DNA of 64,000 nucleotides, from assembly GCF_029894425.1 (NCBI RefSeq), contig NZ_JARXYJ010000001.1, positions 3,658,001 to 3,722,000 of the forward strand, read 5' to 3'. Shown piece after piece: positions 6,356-14,488 of this stretch. The stretch comes from Streptomyces sp. SAI-127. Its GTDB lineage: Bacteria > Actinomycetota > Actinomycetes > Streptomycetales > Streptomycetaceae. Both the position numbers and the translations under genes were made by a program. The notes beneath the pieces were generated by a model that saw only the letters and a program-made list of their open reading frames with translations, ran no database searches and was not told the origin of the DNA. Position 1 is the first letter of the stretch; every line of letters begins with the position of its first letter.

Positions 6356-7741
6356 ATGCCCGTTAACAGCAGCGCCAAGTTTCACGAAGAGCGAAGGTAT
6401 GGCATGCCCTTGGATCACGATCCACGCACACCATTCGAGCGCGATCGTGATCGAATATTGTACTCCTCTGCGTTTCGGCGCTTGGCCGGAGTGACGCAGG
6501 TAGCCGCAGTCAGGGAACTCCACCTATTGCACAATAGGCTGACGCACAGCTTGAAGGTTGCCCAGGTTGGGCGACGCATAGCCCAGTATCTGTGCATGAA
6601 GCACAGCGACTTTGCTGAAAATGTTCCGGGGGGTCCTATGGGATTCCCTGATATTGTTGAGTCTGCTGGCCTGGCCCACGACATCGGTCATCCTCCATTT
6701 GGGCATACGGCTGAGGCAGTACTCCAAACCAAGATGTCTAAGTATGGCGGGTTTGAGGGAAACGCGCAGACGTTTCGAGCTATCACCAAACTCGCAGTTC
6801 ATGCGCACGTAGACCACGGATTGAATCTCACTAGGGCATCCCTTAACGGTGTGCTGAAGTACCCGAGATACAAAGGAGAAGAGAAGTCTGATTCTGCAGA
6901 TCTGCAATGGCCTTACCGGCAAAAGGGAAGTAAATGGGGAGTCTATGAGAGCGAGAAGCACGACTTTGACTTCGCCCGCGAAGGAGAAGAGGTAACGGGA
7001 AGGCGCAGCCTCGCCGCAGTCCTGATGGATTGGGCGGACGATATTTCCTATGTAGCACATGACCTTTATGACTATTTCCGGGGCGGCCTCATGCCCCTGC
7101 ATCTACTGCACAACGAGTGTTCGAGCGAATTCATGGACTTCGCTCGATCGCGCAGAGGGAAGGATGGGTACGACCGGTTTGACGAGGACGCCTTCAGTCA
7201 ACAATATACGGAGCTCAAGCGAATCATGCCGGACCGTAAATGGAGAGATACGCGGGACGATCGAAAAATACTAGATCGATTCCAGCATGATCTACTTAAC
7301 TTGTTCCGTTTTGCGATCACCCCGGTTGAGGTGGACGGCAACTGGGAGCTGAAGATCGATGACGTGGCCGAATATCAAGTCGAGGTCATCAAGGAACTGA
7401 CCTTCTTCTACGTCATCATGCGTCCTGGGTTGGCTATGGTGCAGCACGGCCAAAAAAAGATCATCGCGTGTCTATTCGACGATTTGATGGAGATGTTTTC
7501 GAGTCACCGAAACGGAAGAGTGGAGCCAAATCATCCGGTCCCTGCACTCCTAGATGACATCTATGACCGCATGGTGAAGCACGAACAGATCAGCGGATTT
7601 TCTCGAAATGACGAAAATCGGCGTGCAAGATCAGTGTGCGACTTCGTTTGCGCACTCACAGAGGATCAGGCGATTAACCTTTATGAACGTATAACAGGCA
7701 ACAGTGTGACTCAAGGCTCTATATTTGGCACGTGGTTCTAG
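6356..7741 (+). CDS. dGTPase-like HD-domain dNTP triphosphohydrolase
   Basis: 462 residues. ATG 6356 follows GGAGG by 5 nt; a TTG at 6332 is also in frame. The N-terminus (RTPFERDRDRILYSSAFRRL) is the dGTPase signature. The HD metal site is complete: LHNRLTHSLKV (His near residue 63), AGLAHDIGHPPFGH (HD near 106) and LMDWADDISYVAHDLYDYF (the distal Asp). The enzyme would cleave dGTP or other dNTPs to the nucleoside plus triphosphate. Length is near the usual 450-500. Housekeeping dgt genes occur elsewhere in Streptomyces; this copy lies in AT-richer element DNA beside nuclease-like genes. Phage-restricting dGTPases that deplete dNTPs are known, so an anti-phage role is inferred. Confidence 0.88.
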   Translation: MPVNSSAKFHEERRYGMPLDHDPRTPFERDRDRILYSSAFRRLAGVTQVAAVRELHLLHNRLTHSLKVAQVGRRIAQYLCMKHSDFAENVPGGPMGFPDIVESAGLAHDIGHPPFGHTAEAVLQTKMSKYGGFEGNAQTFRAITKLAVHAHVDHGLNLTRASLNGVLKYPRYKGEEKSDSADLQWPYRQKGSKWGVYESEKHDFDFAREGEEVTGRRSLAAVLMDWADDISYVAHDLYDYFRGGLMPLHLLHNECSSEFMDFARSRRGKDGYDRFDEDAFSQQYTELKRIMPDRKWRDTRDDRKILDRFQHDLLNLFRFAITPVEVDGNWELKIDDVAEYQVEVIKELTFFYVIMRPGLAMVQHGQKKIIACLFDDLMEMFSSHRNGRVEPNHPVPALLDDIYDRMVKHEQISGFSRNDENRRARSVCDFVCALTEDQAINLYERITGNSVTQGSIFGTWF

Positions 7742-7936
7742 CCTGTCATCCGCTGACGGGTCCCAGTGGGCTTCGATGACCACCACACCATCCATCCCGC
7801 ACCGGCCGTTGCGGTACAGCAACCGCCGTGCCCTCAGCCGACCGCCGACAACCGTCGATGGCTGACTGACCAGCCCACCAGACCTCAACGACCTCCCAGC
7901 CGAGAGCTCGGGGCGAAGAGAGCGTGGGTTTACGTA

Positions 7937-8197
7937 TCAGCGCAGAGGCTTCCGGCGCAGCTTGGGGAGGGGCTCGCCGGTACCGAACTGCCAGTCGAGA
8001 CGGCTGCCAGGACTCTTCTCGATCTTCAGCATGATCGACTGGGAAGCGGAGAACTTAAGGACGAGTCCAGCGCGGAACCTTCCATCGGCTTGCCGGTCCC
8101 AGACAAGATCACTATTTGTCCTGGCCCACGCCGCCACGTCCGTGATTTTTGATAGCAAGGGTGGTGACTCGGCGTCCTTCTTCTTGCCCTCGTCCAT
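7937..8197 (-). CDS. Hypothetical protein
   Basis: 86 residues from ATG 8197 (GGGGGAAGAG lies just upstream). The product reads MDEGKKKDAESPPLLSKITD, then VAAWARTNSDLVWDRQADG, then RFRAGLVLKFSASQSIMLKI, and ends in a basic LPKLRRKPLR tail. The strand-rich middle suggests a small folded domain. No family recognised. An overlapping frame upstream (to about 8400, containing MCKLTVERNCPNRQRVRSLV) also looks coding. The pair is either two overlapping small genes or one longer gene with a frameshift near 8200. Confidence 0.45.
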   Translation of the reverse strand: MDEGKKKDAESPPLLSKITDVAAWARTNSDLVWDRQADGRFRAGLVLKFSASQSIMLKIEKSPGSRLDWQFGTGEPLPKLRRKPLR

Positions 8198-8615
8198 CAA
8201 CTCTTCCCCCACGCTTCTGAAAGATCGCCACCTTGACGATCTCAAGGTTCGTACGTCTCTCGGCCTCCAGCTCCCGCTTGCTGGTCTCGGCCGCGCTCGC
8301 ACTGTAGGACACGAGGGACCGGACCCGCTGACGATTCGGGCAGTTCCGCTCCACCGTGAGTTTGCACATGTGGCCCGGTTGGCTGTCCTCCTGGCCGACG
8401 AGCAGGAGCCAGATAGCAAGCCACGCCGGGCCGTGACAACGGACAGCCCGATCGCGATGTGTTCGGCTCGCTCTGGTCAACCGGTGTGGGCAGGCATCCG
8501 TCCTCGCCCGAACGAGCCCTCGGCCTAACCAAGCTCGTTTCACCCAGCTTCGCGAAAGTCTCTTGCTTTCGTGGTCAGGCCTCTACGATCCGTTACAGGC
8601 GTCGAGGGGGTGGCC
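8198..8615. other. Region without a convincing intact gene
   Basis: The minus strand holds a protein-like open stretch (about 8400-8200: SASAAETSKRELEAERRTNL, then EIVKVAIFQK) that runs out of frame into the small gene at 7937-8197. The remaining part, to the start at 8616, shows no gene, terminator or repeat that I can identify. Confidence 0.4.
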
Positions 8616-9002
8616 ATGGGAGCCAGCGACAACACCATGTCTGGGAATGCATGGATCGGTAAGAGCCGGCACACCTTCTGCATCAACACGGCCCGGCACT
8701 TCGAAGCGCAGCAGCGCAAGGCACTCGAGAGTGGCAACAGCGAGGCGGCCGAACAGTACCGGCTGTGGGGGCTCGGGTTCCTGCACGAGACAGAGGACAT
8801 CAACACAGGGAAGGCCAAGCGGATCGTCTCCGACTCTGAGGCTGCCCGGCTACGGGCAGCCGAGGACGAGGCCAAGCAGGCGGCCGCGGACGCGGAACAC
8901 CTGGCCGCGCTGAAGCAGAAGCTCGGCATCACACCTCGCGCGAACGGCTCCGCATACCGCCCCTTCCGTGGCGGCCTTCCCACCCTTGGCAAGGACCGTT
9001 GA
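8616..9002 (+). CDS. Hypothetical helical protein
   Basis: 128 residues. ATG 8616 is preceded by GGGGGTGG. After a short polar lead (SGNAWIGKSRHTFCINTARH) the protein is almost entirely charged helix: EAQQRKALESGNSEAAEQYR, then SEAARLRAAEDEAKQAAADA, then EHLAALKQKLGI. This suggests a coiled coil at about residues 30-108, with a disordered basic tail. No family recognised. It is separated from its neighbours by noncoding DNA and has no obvious operon partner. Such small coiled-coil proteins are common as cargo or accessory products on mobile elements. Confidence 0.55.
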   Translation: MGASDNTMSGNAWIGKSRHTFCINTARHFEAQQRKALESGNSEAAEQYRLWGLGFLHETEDINTGKAKRIVSDSEAARLRAAEDEAKQAAADAEHLAALKQKLGITPRANGSAYRPFRGGLPTLGKDR

Positions 9003-9695
9003 CACTCGAGTGGGTACGAGAGTTCTACCGGCCCGCTCCCGAGCAGGAGTGGAGCATCGGGCGCCCAGCCTGCGAGTGTCTAACTGCGTGACAACGCCGA
9101 CGAACAGCGGCGGACGAACGCGAACGTGCGCGGACCAGGGGCGCAGGTGAGAGCCACACCAGCCCAAGGCAGCACCCCCACCCAAGTTGCTTCGGGACGA
9201 AGAGGTCCTCACCCAAGATCTCACCGCCACGCTTCCGTCGGCGCATCTTGCTCTGGTCGACGGCATGGCACCGCGGCTGAGGCCGGTGGGGTGCAGCGAG
9301 ACACACGCGTGCGTGGTCGTCCGGCGCACCCGCCATAGTGGCTGACTGTCGTCGGCTGACGCTCTGGCACTCCGGGTCTCAGCTCTGCCGAGGCACGTTC
9401 GAGGCGGAAGGCAGGACCGTGCCATGCGCGTGCCAGATCCTGCGGGGAACCACGGGGAACAGCGGGGAAGCGCCCCGATGCGACCAGGGCTCCAACACGA
9501 CTCCACCGCAGGTCAGCACAGCAACCGCTGCCAAAGAACCCGAGCTTCCCAAGCTCAGAGCTCTCGCCAGAGACTGCTGCGGCCCAGCACTCAGACGCTC
9601 CGCACCTGTGTTACCTGGTGCTACCGCCGTACCAGCGAGGTGGCACGAACGGGAAACGTCTCCGGTCTCGGCTCCGACGCCCATATCATCCTTAA
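9003..9695. other. Noncoding stretch with element repeats
   Basis: No ORF here has convincing protein sense. It contains copy 2 of the ~80-bp repeat (9281-9360) and a CGTGCCAGATC…GGGGAACCACGGG block (9429-9459) that recurs at 15971-15999. It may be the remains of an older element end. Confidence 0.45.
9281..9360 (+). repeat. ~80-bp direct repeat, copy 2
   Basis: This is the second copy of the 5684-5764 sequence in the same orientation, with shared blocks CGCACCCGCCAT and GTGGCTGACTGTCGTCGGCT. The two copies bracket the dGTPase gene and its neighbours, so that segment may have arrived or been duplicated as a unit. Confidence 0.6.
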
Positions 9696-10271
9696 ATGAC
9701 CGACACGTCAGGGGCGTTCGCTGTCGCCGCTCTCAGCTTGGCTGTGTCTGCGGTGTCACTCAGTTGGCAAGTCGCAAGCCACTTCTTGAGCGGCGCCCGC
9801 GTGTGCTGCGAACTGTCGATCGCGATCCATGACGATGGAGACCCTGCCCCGTCCATCGTCTCGGAACTTGTCGATCGCACTACAACGGACCTTCAGCGCG
9901 TCCAAGGCGCAGAGTTCGAAACATACGTGCATGACGCATTCAGTGTCGTCGTACGCAACACTGGTCGTGGAGCTGTGAGTGTGCGTGTGCCGTGCATATC
10001 TGACAGACGTCGCTCCTATTGGGGCGGCGCCCCTTCTCGCGTCAGGGCAGTCGACTTCACGATGCACGGCAGTGTTTGCCGCCTAGAGCCTGGCGAGGTA
10101 AAGACATGGCTCTTACCCATGTCGGAGATCATCGAGGCCATACGTGCCTCCCGTCCCGATGAGCCTCTGACCTGCCGGGCCGCAGTCCTTCTCGGCACCG
10201 GAAAGTGGGTGAAGGGCAGCCGCGCCAACTCATGGCATGTCCCGGCAGGGATGACAAACCTGAGACGCTAG
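9696..10271 (+). CDS. Hypothetical protein with one N-terminal membrane segment
   Basis: 191 residues starting MTDTSGAFAVAALSLAVSAV. Residues about 7-34 form a hydrophobic span, so the product is probably anchored in the membrane with the rest on one side. The body contains strand-like blocks (FSVVVRNTGRGAVSVRVPCI, then GSVCRLEPGEVKTWLLPM) resembling an Ig-like or beta-sandwich fold. No enzyme motif. It lies alone between a repeat-containing gap and the convergent nuclease-like gene at 10446. Family not recognised; a small cargo or membrane-linked defence component is possible but unsupported. Confidence 0.6.
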   Translation: MTDTSGAFAVAALSLAVSAVSLSWQVASHFLSGARVCCELSIAIHDDGDPAPSIVSELVDRTTTDLQRVQGAEFETYVHDAFSVVVRNTGRGAVSVRVPCISDRRRSYWGGAPSRVRAVDFTMHGSVCRLEPGEVKTWLLPMSEIIEAIRASRPDEPLTCRAAVLLGTGKWVKGSRANSWHVPAGMTNLRR

Positions 10272-10445
10272 ACATGTGCATGCACTTGCAGTCCTGCCCG
10301 CTGCCGGCGCTGTTCCGCTGACAACAACGACCCCGGACGGATTGATGGCCCGTCATGCTGATGAATCCGCGGCCGTCCTCACGCAGCCATGGTCGCCCGC
10401 GCCGACGGCACGATGACCTAGCCCGATGATGGGCAGTAGCGATGG

Positions 10446-11546
10446 TCAGGACCTGAAGCGCTCTACCTGCTCCGCGATCCATTCGGGGAGCGCGATGCGC
10501 GCATGTGGGTTTCGGATGAGCTGGGTCTCGGGCCGCCACTCATAGCCACCGTCAGCCAGACGAACTCCCGAGGAAAACAGACAGACACCAGAGACGCGGG
10601 TGTACATGGACGGTTGGAACCGACGCTCGATCACAGCGCGCCAGGTCTTCATCGCGCCCAGTGCGCCTGAAACGTCGACCATGACGAGCCCCGGCACATC
10701 CGTCGGGAGCTGCTTCCTCGCGCTATCGAGAAACACTTGCGCCCTGGCATCCGCAAACGGCCAACGGACAACAATGTCACTCTGAACTACGCCCGCCACC
10801 ATGTTGCTTGCCATAATGTTGACGCGCGTCCTGGGCTCACCGTGGTCATCCACTTCCAAGCTTCCTGGAGTGCGGTCATTCCAGTAGAGTGTGCCGAGTC
10901 CGTCCCTTAGCGCCGTTTCTTCTGCGCCTCGGTCGGAGTGCAGGCTGATGATCTGCGCGGCTACTTCCTCGACTTCGTCAGGAGTGGGCTCCCGCTTAAA
11001 GAATACCTCAAGCGTGAAGCTACCCGCGCAATCCCCGATCAGCCCGACAGAGAGGCGATGAAGGCCGTTTTCCGCTTGTGCGCGAGCTTGAGACGTGCTG
11101 GCCTGCTTAACCTCAATGCACGTCCAGTCTGACTCACCCTGCTTTATTCGGAAATCTGGATTCCGATTTCCACCTGGGATAAGTCCTGGCGGTTCGAGCT
11201 CAAGCGCAACATCCGAGGCACCTGAACGAACGAGATGGATGGCCGTAAGCTCGCCTGATGCGTCCGGCTGCCGTTCCCGAAGCTTACGAAGCAGGCCATC
11301 TGGGTTGACCGCGTTGGCCAATGATTCAAGCCGCCGCCCAAGAGTGACGATGCTCAGAGTCGGCAAAGCTCCTGACTCAACGGCCCTATTAGTGGTTCGT
11401 GAGGCCTCGATCCACGTGCGCCCAAAGTGCGATCCCACACCATTGAAGGCTCCAACGATCGTCTCGGCAGGCAAAGCAACTTGTCCGCCACTGAGCCACC
11501 CCTGCTCAATTTCTGGCCAGTTGAAGACTTCATCGTCAGCGTTCAT
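10446..11546 (-). CDS. Hypothetical protein with PD-(D/E)XK-like nuclease motif
   Basis: 366 residues. The central segment has NPDFRIKQG (about residue 130) followed by WTCIEVKQAS (about 144), the PD…E-x-K spacing of restriction-like nucleases. A DxSGALGAMKTWRAVIERRF block near residue 290 and a C-terminal WRPETQLIRNPHARIALPEW follow. No family name recalled. A second protein with a PD-(D/E)XK-like site is encoded immediately upstream on the same strand (11609-12553) and a HEPN-type gene beyond it, so this looks like a defence cluster. The catalytic assignment rests on one short motif and needs structure-based comparison. Confidence 0.62.
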   Translation of the reverse strand: MNADDEVFNWPEIEQGWLSGGQVALPAETIVGAFNGVGSHFGRTWIEASRTTNRAVESGALPTLSIVTLGRRLESLANAVNPDGLLRKLRERQPDASGELTAIHLVRSGASDVALELEPPGLIPGGNRNPDFRIKQGESDWTCIEVKQASTSQARAQAENGLHRLSVGLIGDCAGSFTLEVFFKREPTPDEVEEVAAQIISLHSDRGAEETALRDGLGTLYWNDRTPGSLEVDDHGEPRTRVNIMASNMVAGVVQSDIVVRWPFADARAQVFLDSARKQLPTDVPGLVMVDVSGALGAMKTWRAVIERRFQPSMYTRVSGVCLFSSGVRLADGGYEWRPETQLIRNPHARIALPEWIAEQVERFRS

Positions 11547-11608
11547 TGCTCCACTTTTACAGAAAGCCGATGTTGGCGCAATCGTCTATCTCCACCTGTC
11601 CTACTGAG

Positions 11609-12553
11609 TTATTCCATCCTAGAGAAGATTTCAGAGACGGGCAGATAGCAGTGACCAGTCTGGCTGGCGTGCTTCCTCTTGTGAGTCATCAGGTCATCCA
11701 GGCGGATGCGTTGGTCCAGCACAGCCATGAAGTCGCCGCCGTCCATCGTGATGAACGGCGTGCTAAGGCTGTAGATCGCCAGGGCATCGGAGGTGAAGCC
11801 GCTCATGCTGACGTACAAGCCGAGGGTGTTCTTGCCCTTGCGCTCGATGTTGGTTTTAAAGACGTCCAGCTCCCGCCGGCCGATGCGCTCCTTCCACCAC
11901 TTGGCCTCAAGAACGTAGTAGTCAGTGTCGAAGGAGAACGCGCCATCGATCTGCTCGTACTCCATGATGTAGGCCGCCCGCGGCTCCAAGTCGTACAGGG
12001 CGAACAGCTCGTTGATGAAGTCCTCGAAGTCCGTCCCCCGCTGGTGCTTGTCGGTTGCCGCGTGCATCACGATGAACCGTTGCTTCAGATCGTCATGAGC
12101 TTGGGCGAAGACCCGACCGTCCTGGTCCTTCTTCGCACTCTCGGCTATGGCCACCGCGTGCTCCTCGTGTTCCTTGATGATGTCCTGCTGCTTGCCAGTC
12201 CAGCGCCGCAGTTCCGCGACGGCCGCCGTGGCCTTGGCCACCATGACGTCACCATCGACCTGTCGTTCGAGGTTCGGAAACCGGTCCATGGCGGCGATGT
12301 CGAGCATGAGCGCCACGGTCACGTCCAGGTACCGGGTCTCATTGGCCCGCAGCAGCTTGACCAACTGGCCGGAGACTTCGCGCTTGGTGGCATAGAAGTT
12401 GAGCTGCGGCAGGAGCTCGCTGTGGTCCTTCAGCATCCCGCGGACGTACAGCTCAAAGGGATCTTTGTTCCAGTAGATCAACCAGAGTGCGTCGGCCAGT
12501 GCGTTGTACGCGCTGGGGTTGATCGTCTTCTTGCGGGCATCAGGCTGCTGCAC
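11609..12553 (-). CDS. Restriction endonuclease-like protein (Mrr-type PD-(D/E)XK)
   Basis: 314 residues if the GTG at 12553 is used (GGAGGAGGGG just upstream). An ATG at 12691 would add 46 basic residues of poor quality. N-terminal region: NALADALWLIYWNKDPFELY, similar to helical N-terminal domains of abortive-infection proteins. Residues about 195-215: RGTDFEDFINELFALYDLEP, then DGAFSFDTDYYVLEAKWW, which gives the E, D and E-x-K of an Mrr-like catalytic core. The tail (FTSDALAIYSLSTPFITMDG) is the typical A..A…(I/L)(D/M)DG end of these domains. No modification methylase is nearby, so a type IV or abortive-infection role is more likely than classical restriction. Confidence 0.76.
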   Translation of the reverse strand: MQQPDARKKTINPSAYNALADALWLIYWNKDPFELYVRGMLKDHSELLPQLNFYATKREVSGQLVKLLRANETRYLDVTVALMLDIAAMDRFPNLERQVDGDVMVAKATAAVAELRRWTGKQQDIIKEHEEHAVAIAESAKKDQDGRVFAQAHDDLKQRFIVMHAATDKHQRGTDFEDFINELFALYDLEPRAAYIMEYEQIDGAFSFDTDYYVLEAKWWKERIGRRELDVFKTNIERKGKNTLGLYVSMSGFTSDALAIYSLSTPFITMDGGDFMAVLDQRIRLDDLMTHKRKHASQTGHCYLPVSEIFSRME

Positions 12554-12753
12554 CTGCCCCTCCTCCACACGCACTGTCACCGACCTATCACGGTACCGCG
12601 CGATCAGTCGATGACCAGCCTGTACGACAAGGCTTGATCGAAGGGACCGTGATGACCCGTCATCCAGCTGGCGCCGGCGGGCCGATGACACAAACGGATG
12701 GCGAGTGACAGAGGCGGCTTGTCCTGGCTGTCATCGAGACGGACTGAAGAGCC

Positions 12754-13299
12754 TCAGGCCCGGAAGTGGGCCGCCACGTCGTCGAGCATGTCCAGGTAGT
12801 CGCCCGCACCAACAGTGCCCCCAGCCGCCTTGGAGCCGTGCAGCGCCGATGTCAGGACAATGCCGCGCAACTCTGCTGGCTGCCTCGGTTCCGCGTTCTG
12901 AAAGTGCCAACGATTGCCGTGCGCACAGGCGTTGCGGAAGTGCCGCACGAACTGAAGCAACGGGCTTGTCCTGTCACTCAGCCCCGCGCGCTGGATGGCA
13001 TCACCCAGGCGGGCTGCACCATGCATCGTCACGAAGTTCAGCAGGTCCTCCCCGAGTCCAGCACCCGCAGTTGAGCTGGCCTTGGCAAAGATGTCTGTCA
13101 GCCGCTCCGCAGAGTGCGGCGTACCGTCATTGCGGTAGATGACCAGCGGTGAGTCAGCGGTTTGCTCGTACAGGTCGCGGTAGATGGCCATGAGTGGCCG
13201 ACGGGGGTCAGCTAGCGGAAGTATGGCCAGGCTGAGACCGCAGAACCCAATCTTGAGTTCGTCAGCCAGCTGCGCGATGCGTTCCGCCTCGATGCTCAT
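12754..13299 (-). CDS. HEPN-domain protein with RNase-type motif
   Basis: 181 residues, largely helical. The signature RHFRNACAHGNRW (about residues 117-129) contains R-x4-H (RNACAH), the catalytic motif of HEPN ribonucleases. HEPN proteins act as toxins in toxin-antitoxin modules or as effectors in RNA-targeting defence. It lies upstream of the restriction-like gene on the same strand, separated by about 200 bp. No adjacent MNT antitoxin is present; the only nucleotidyltransferase in the element is at 4809. A structural, non-catalytic HEPN is an alternative. Confidence 0.7.
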   Translation of the reverse strand: MSIEAERIAQLADELKIGFCGLSLAILPLADPRRPLMAIYRDLYEQTADSPLVIYRNDGTPHSAERLTDIFAKASSTAGAGLGEDLLNFVTMHGAARLGDAIQRAGLSDRTSPLLQFVRHFRNACAHGNRWHFQNAEPRQPAELRGIVLTSALHGSKAAGGTVGAGDYLDMLDDVAAHFRA

Positions 13300-13310
13300 G
13301 GCCCGGCATG

Positions 13311-13499
13311 TTAGGGCTCTCCTGCTCCCCTGCCCAGTGACCGCTTGATCTCCAGCTCCTCGGCTTGCCGGTCAACGCCGACGCCCAACAGGTGCCGGCC
13401 GCAATCGCCCTCGCCAAGAGTACGACGGCCTGCCTCGTAATCCCGAAACAAAGGAGCGGGCTGCATTGAGACGCGCATTCCCGCAACATCGACGCACAT
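13311..13499 (-). CDS. Possible small protein upstream of the HEPN gene
   Basis: 62 codons from ATG 13499, ending 11 bp before the HEPN start on the same strand. The translation (SMQPAPLFRDYEAGRRTLGE, then RQAEELEIKRSLGRG) has acceptable composition but no recognisable fold or family, and no ribosome site stands out. It could be a real leader gene, a gene remnant, or chance. Confidence 0.28.
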   Translation of the reverse strand: MCVDVAGMRVSMQPAPLFRDYEAGRRTLGEGDCGRHLLGVGVDRQAEELEIKRSLGRGAGEP

Positions 13500-13600
13500 G
13501 TCGTCGGAACGACTCTGTCCGTCGACCCTCGTGTCACGTCATGGCTGAATGAGCAGCGGCGCAGCCCAACTGATAGCTCCCGTGGGCCCCTCGTTTGCTT

Positions 13601-13617
13601 GTGGACTATCTGCGGAC
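13601..13617 (+). other. Candidate integrase arm-site pair, left of att copy A
   Basis: GTGGAC at 13601 and GCGGAC at 13612, exactly 11 bp apart. The same 11-bp paired arrangement occurs at 13830/13841, 16214/16225 and 16432/16443, on both sides of both tRNA fragments. Tyrosine integrases bind such directly repeated arm sites. Confidence 0.5.
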
Positions 13618-13677
13618 TCAGCTCGCCAGATCTGCCACGACCGAGGCCCTGACGTGCTGCGTTATCTGGGCCTCAAA

Positions 13678-13723
13678 GGGCCTCCGGAGCCGTGTGCGCA
13701 GGTTCGAATCCTGCCGGGGGCAC
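13678..13723 (+). other. att copy A: 3' part of tRNA-Arg(CCG)
   Basis: The sequence reads as a tRNA from the anticodon arm to the end: GGC-CTCCGGA-GCC gives a 7-nt loop with anticodon CCG. A short variable region, the T arm GCAGG-TTCGAAT-CCTGC and the acceptor strand CGGGGGC-A-CC follow. There is no matching 5' half upstream, so this is the duplicated 3' end left by site-specific integration, not a gene. The intact tRNA gene should lie left of the window. A terminator hairpin follows, as behind real tRNA genes. Confidence 0.8.
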
Positions 13724-13740
13724 CCTGTATGAGGTGCCCA

Positions 13741-13780
13741 AAGACCCCGTCACCAGCGGAAACGCTGAGGCCGGGGTCTT
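13741..13780 (+). terminator. Terminator hairpin behind att copy A
   Basis: AAGACCCCG (13741-13749) pairs perfectly with CGGGGTCTT (13772-13780) over a 22-nt loop. It is conserved in att copy B and probably derives from the terminator of the original tRNA-Arg gene. Confidence 0.7.
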
Positions 13781-13829
13781 CGCGTATGTGCAGGCGTATG
13801 CCGCTCTGAGTGGCCGTATGTCGGGGTCC

Positions 13830-13846
13830 GTGGACTATTTGTGGAC
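13830..13846 (+). other. Candidate integrase arm-site pair, right of att copy A
   Basis: GTGGACTATTTGTGGAC: two GTGGAC repeats 11 bp apart, about 107 bp beyond the tRNA fragment. The matching pair at 16432-16448 lies at the same distance behind copy B. Confidence 0.55.
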
Positions 13847-14209
13847 ACGATCTTGAGTCATCAGCCCAGGTCAGTCCAGGGAATCACGACGGGCCGTCGG
13901 CACAGCGAAATCGAGGTGCCATCACCCGACCTCCGGCCAAGTCTCCGGGGTCTCCGGTGGCTCCGGGTGGGTTTGGCGCTCCACTCGACGCTTGTTCTCA
14001 CCCCGCAGGCTGGTGAGCCAGGGCCAGAGATCGGGCAGCGGTTGCGCCGAGCAGGCAAGTCGGTGCTCGATACCCGCGCCCTGGCCAGTCATGACCGACG
14101 CCGCGAAGACCCGCTCCCGGACCTCCTCCGGCTCTGGCCCAACACCGGCCGGTCCCGCCCGAAGCGGAAAGCACCATGTTGCCGACTTCGCGACCGTTGG
14201 CACTGCGAA
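13847..14209. other. Noncoding stretch right of att copy A
   Basis: The first ~35 bp still match the flank of att copy B. Beyond that I see no gene with credible protein sense on either strand and no clear hairpin. Confidence 0.4.
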
Positions 14210-14461
14210 TCACCCGTCCGTGTCGTCGGCACCGCTCCGCCCGGCCTCCGGTTCCCTGGTGAGCCGGGTCGCAAGGTGGTAGGCGACGGTGACGTCCTGG
14301 TATTCCTGACCGGGGGTGACCGGGTCCGGTAGGTGGGTCCGGTCGCTGTGGCTCGTCGACTCTCGCTTCCCGGTGCCGGGGAAGCGAACGACAGTCTGGG
14401 GTTCCTGCGTGAAGCGGAGCCGTTCGGCGTGGACCGTCGAACGGAACAAGACGTCCCCCAC
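14210..14461 (-). CDS. Small hypothetical protein behind the LEA-like gene
   Basis: 83 residues from GTG 14461 (GGGAGCC upstream), 27 bp after the stop of the LEA-like gene and on the same strand, so probably co-transcribed. The translation (DVLFRSTVHAERLRFTQEPQ, then TVVRFPGTGKRESTSHSD, then YQDVTVAYHLATRLTREPE) has natural composition with strand-like beginning. No family recognised and no membrane segment. Confidence 0.48.
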   Translation of the reverse strand: MGDVLFRSTVHAERLRFTQEPQTVVRFPGTGKRESTSHSDRTHLPDPVTPGQEYQDVTVAYHLATRLTREPEAGRSGADDTDG

Positions 14462-14488
14462 CGGGCTCCCGGCTCCCGCCCCTCGCGT

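Noticed and set aside
10446..12553. Type I or II restriction-modification system
   Set aside because: Two nuclease-like proteins are present, but no methyltransferase or specificity subunit was found in the element part visible.
13678..13723. A functional tRNA-Arg gene
   Set aside because: Only the anticodon arm, T arm and 3' acceptor strand are present. No D arm or 5' acceptor strand (GCCCCCG) lies upstream.
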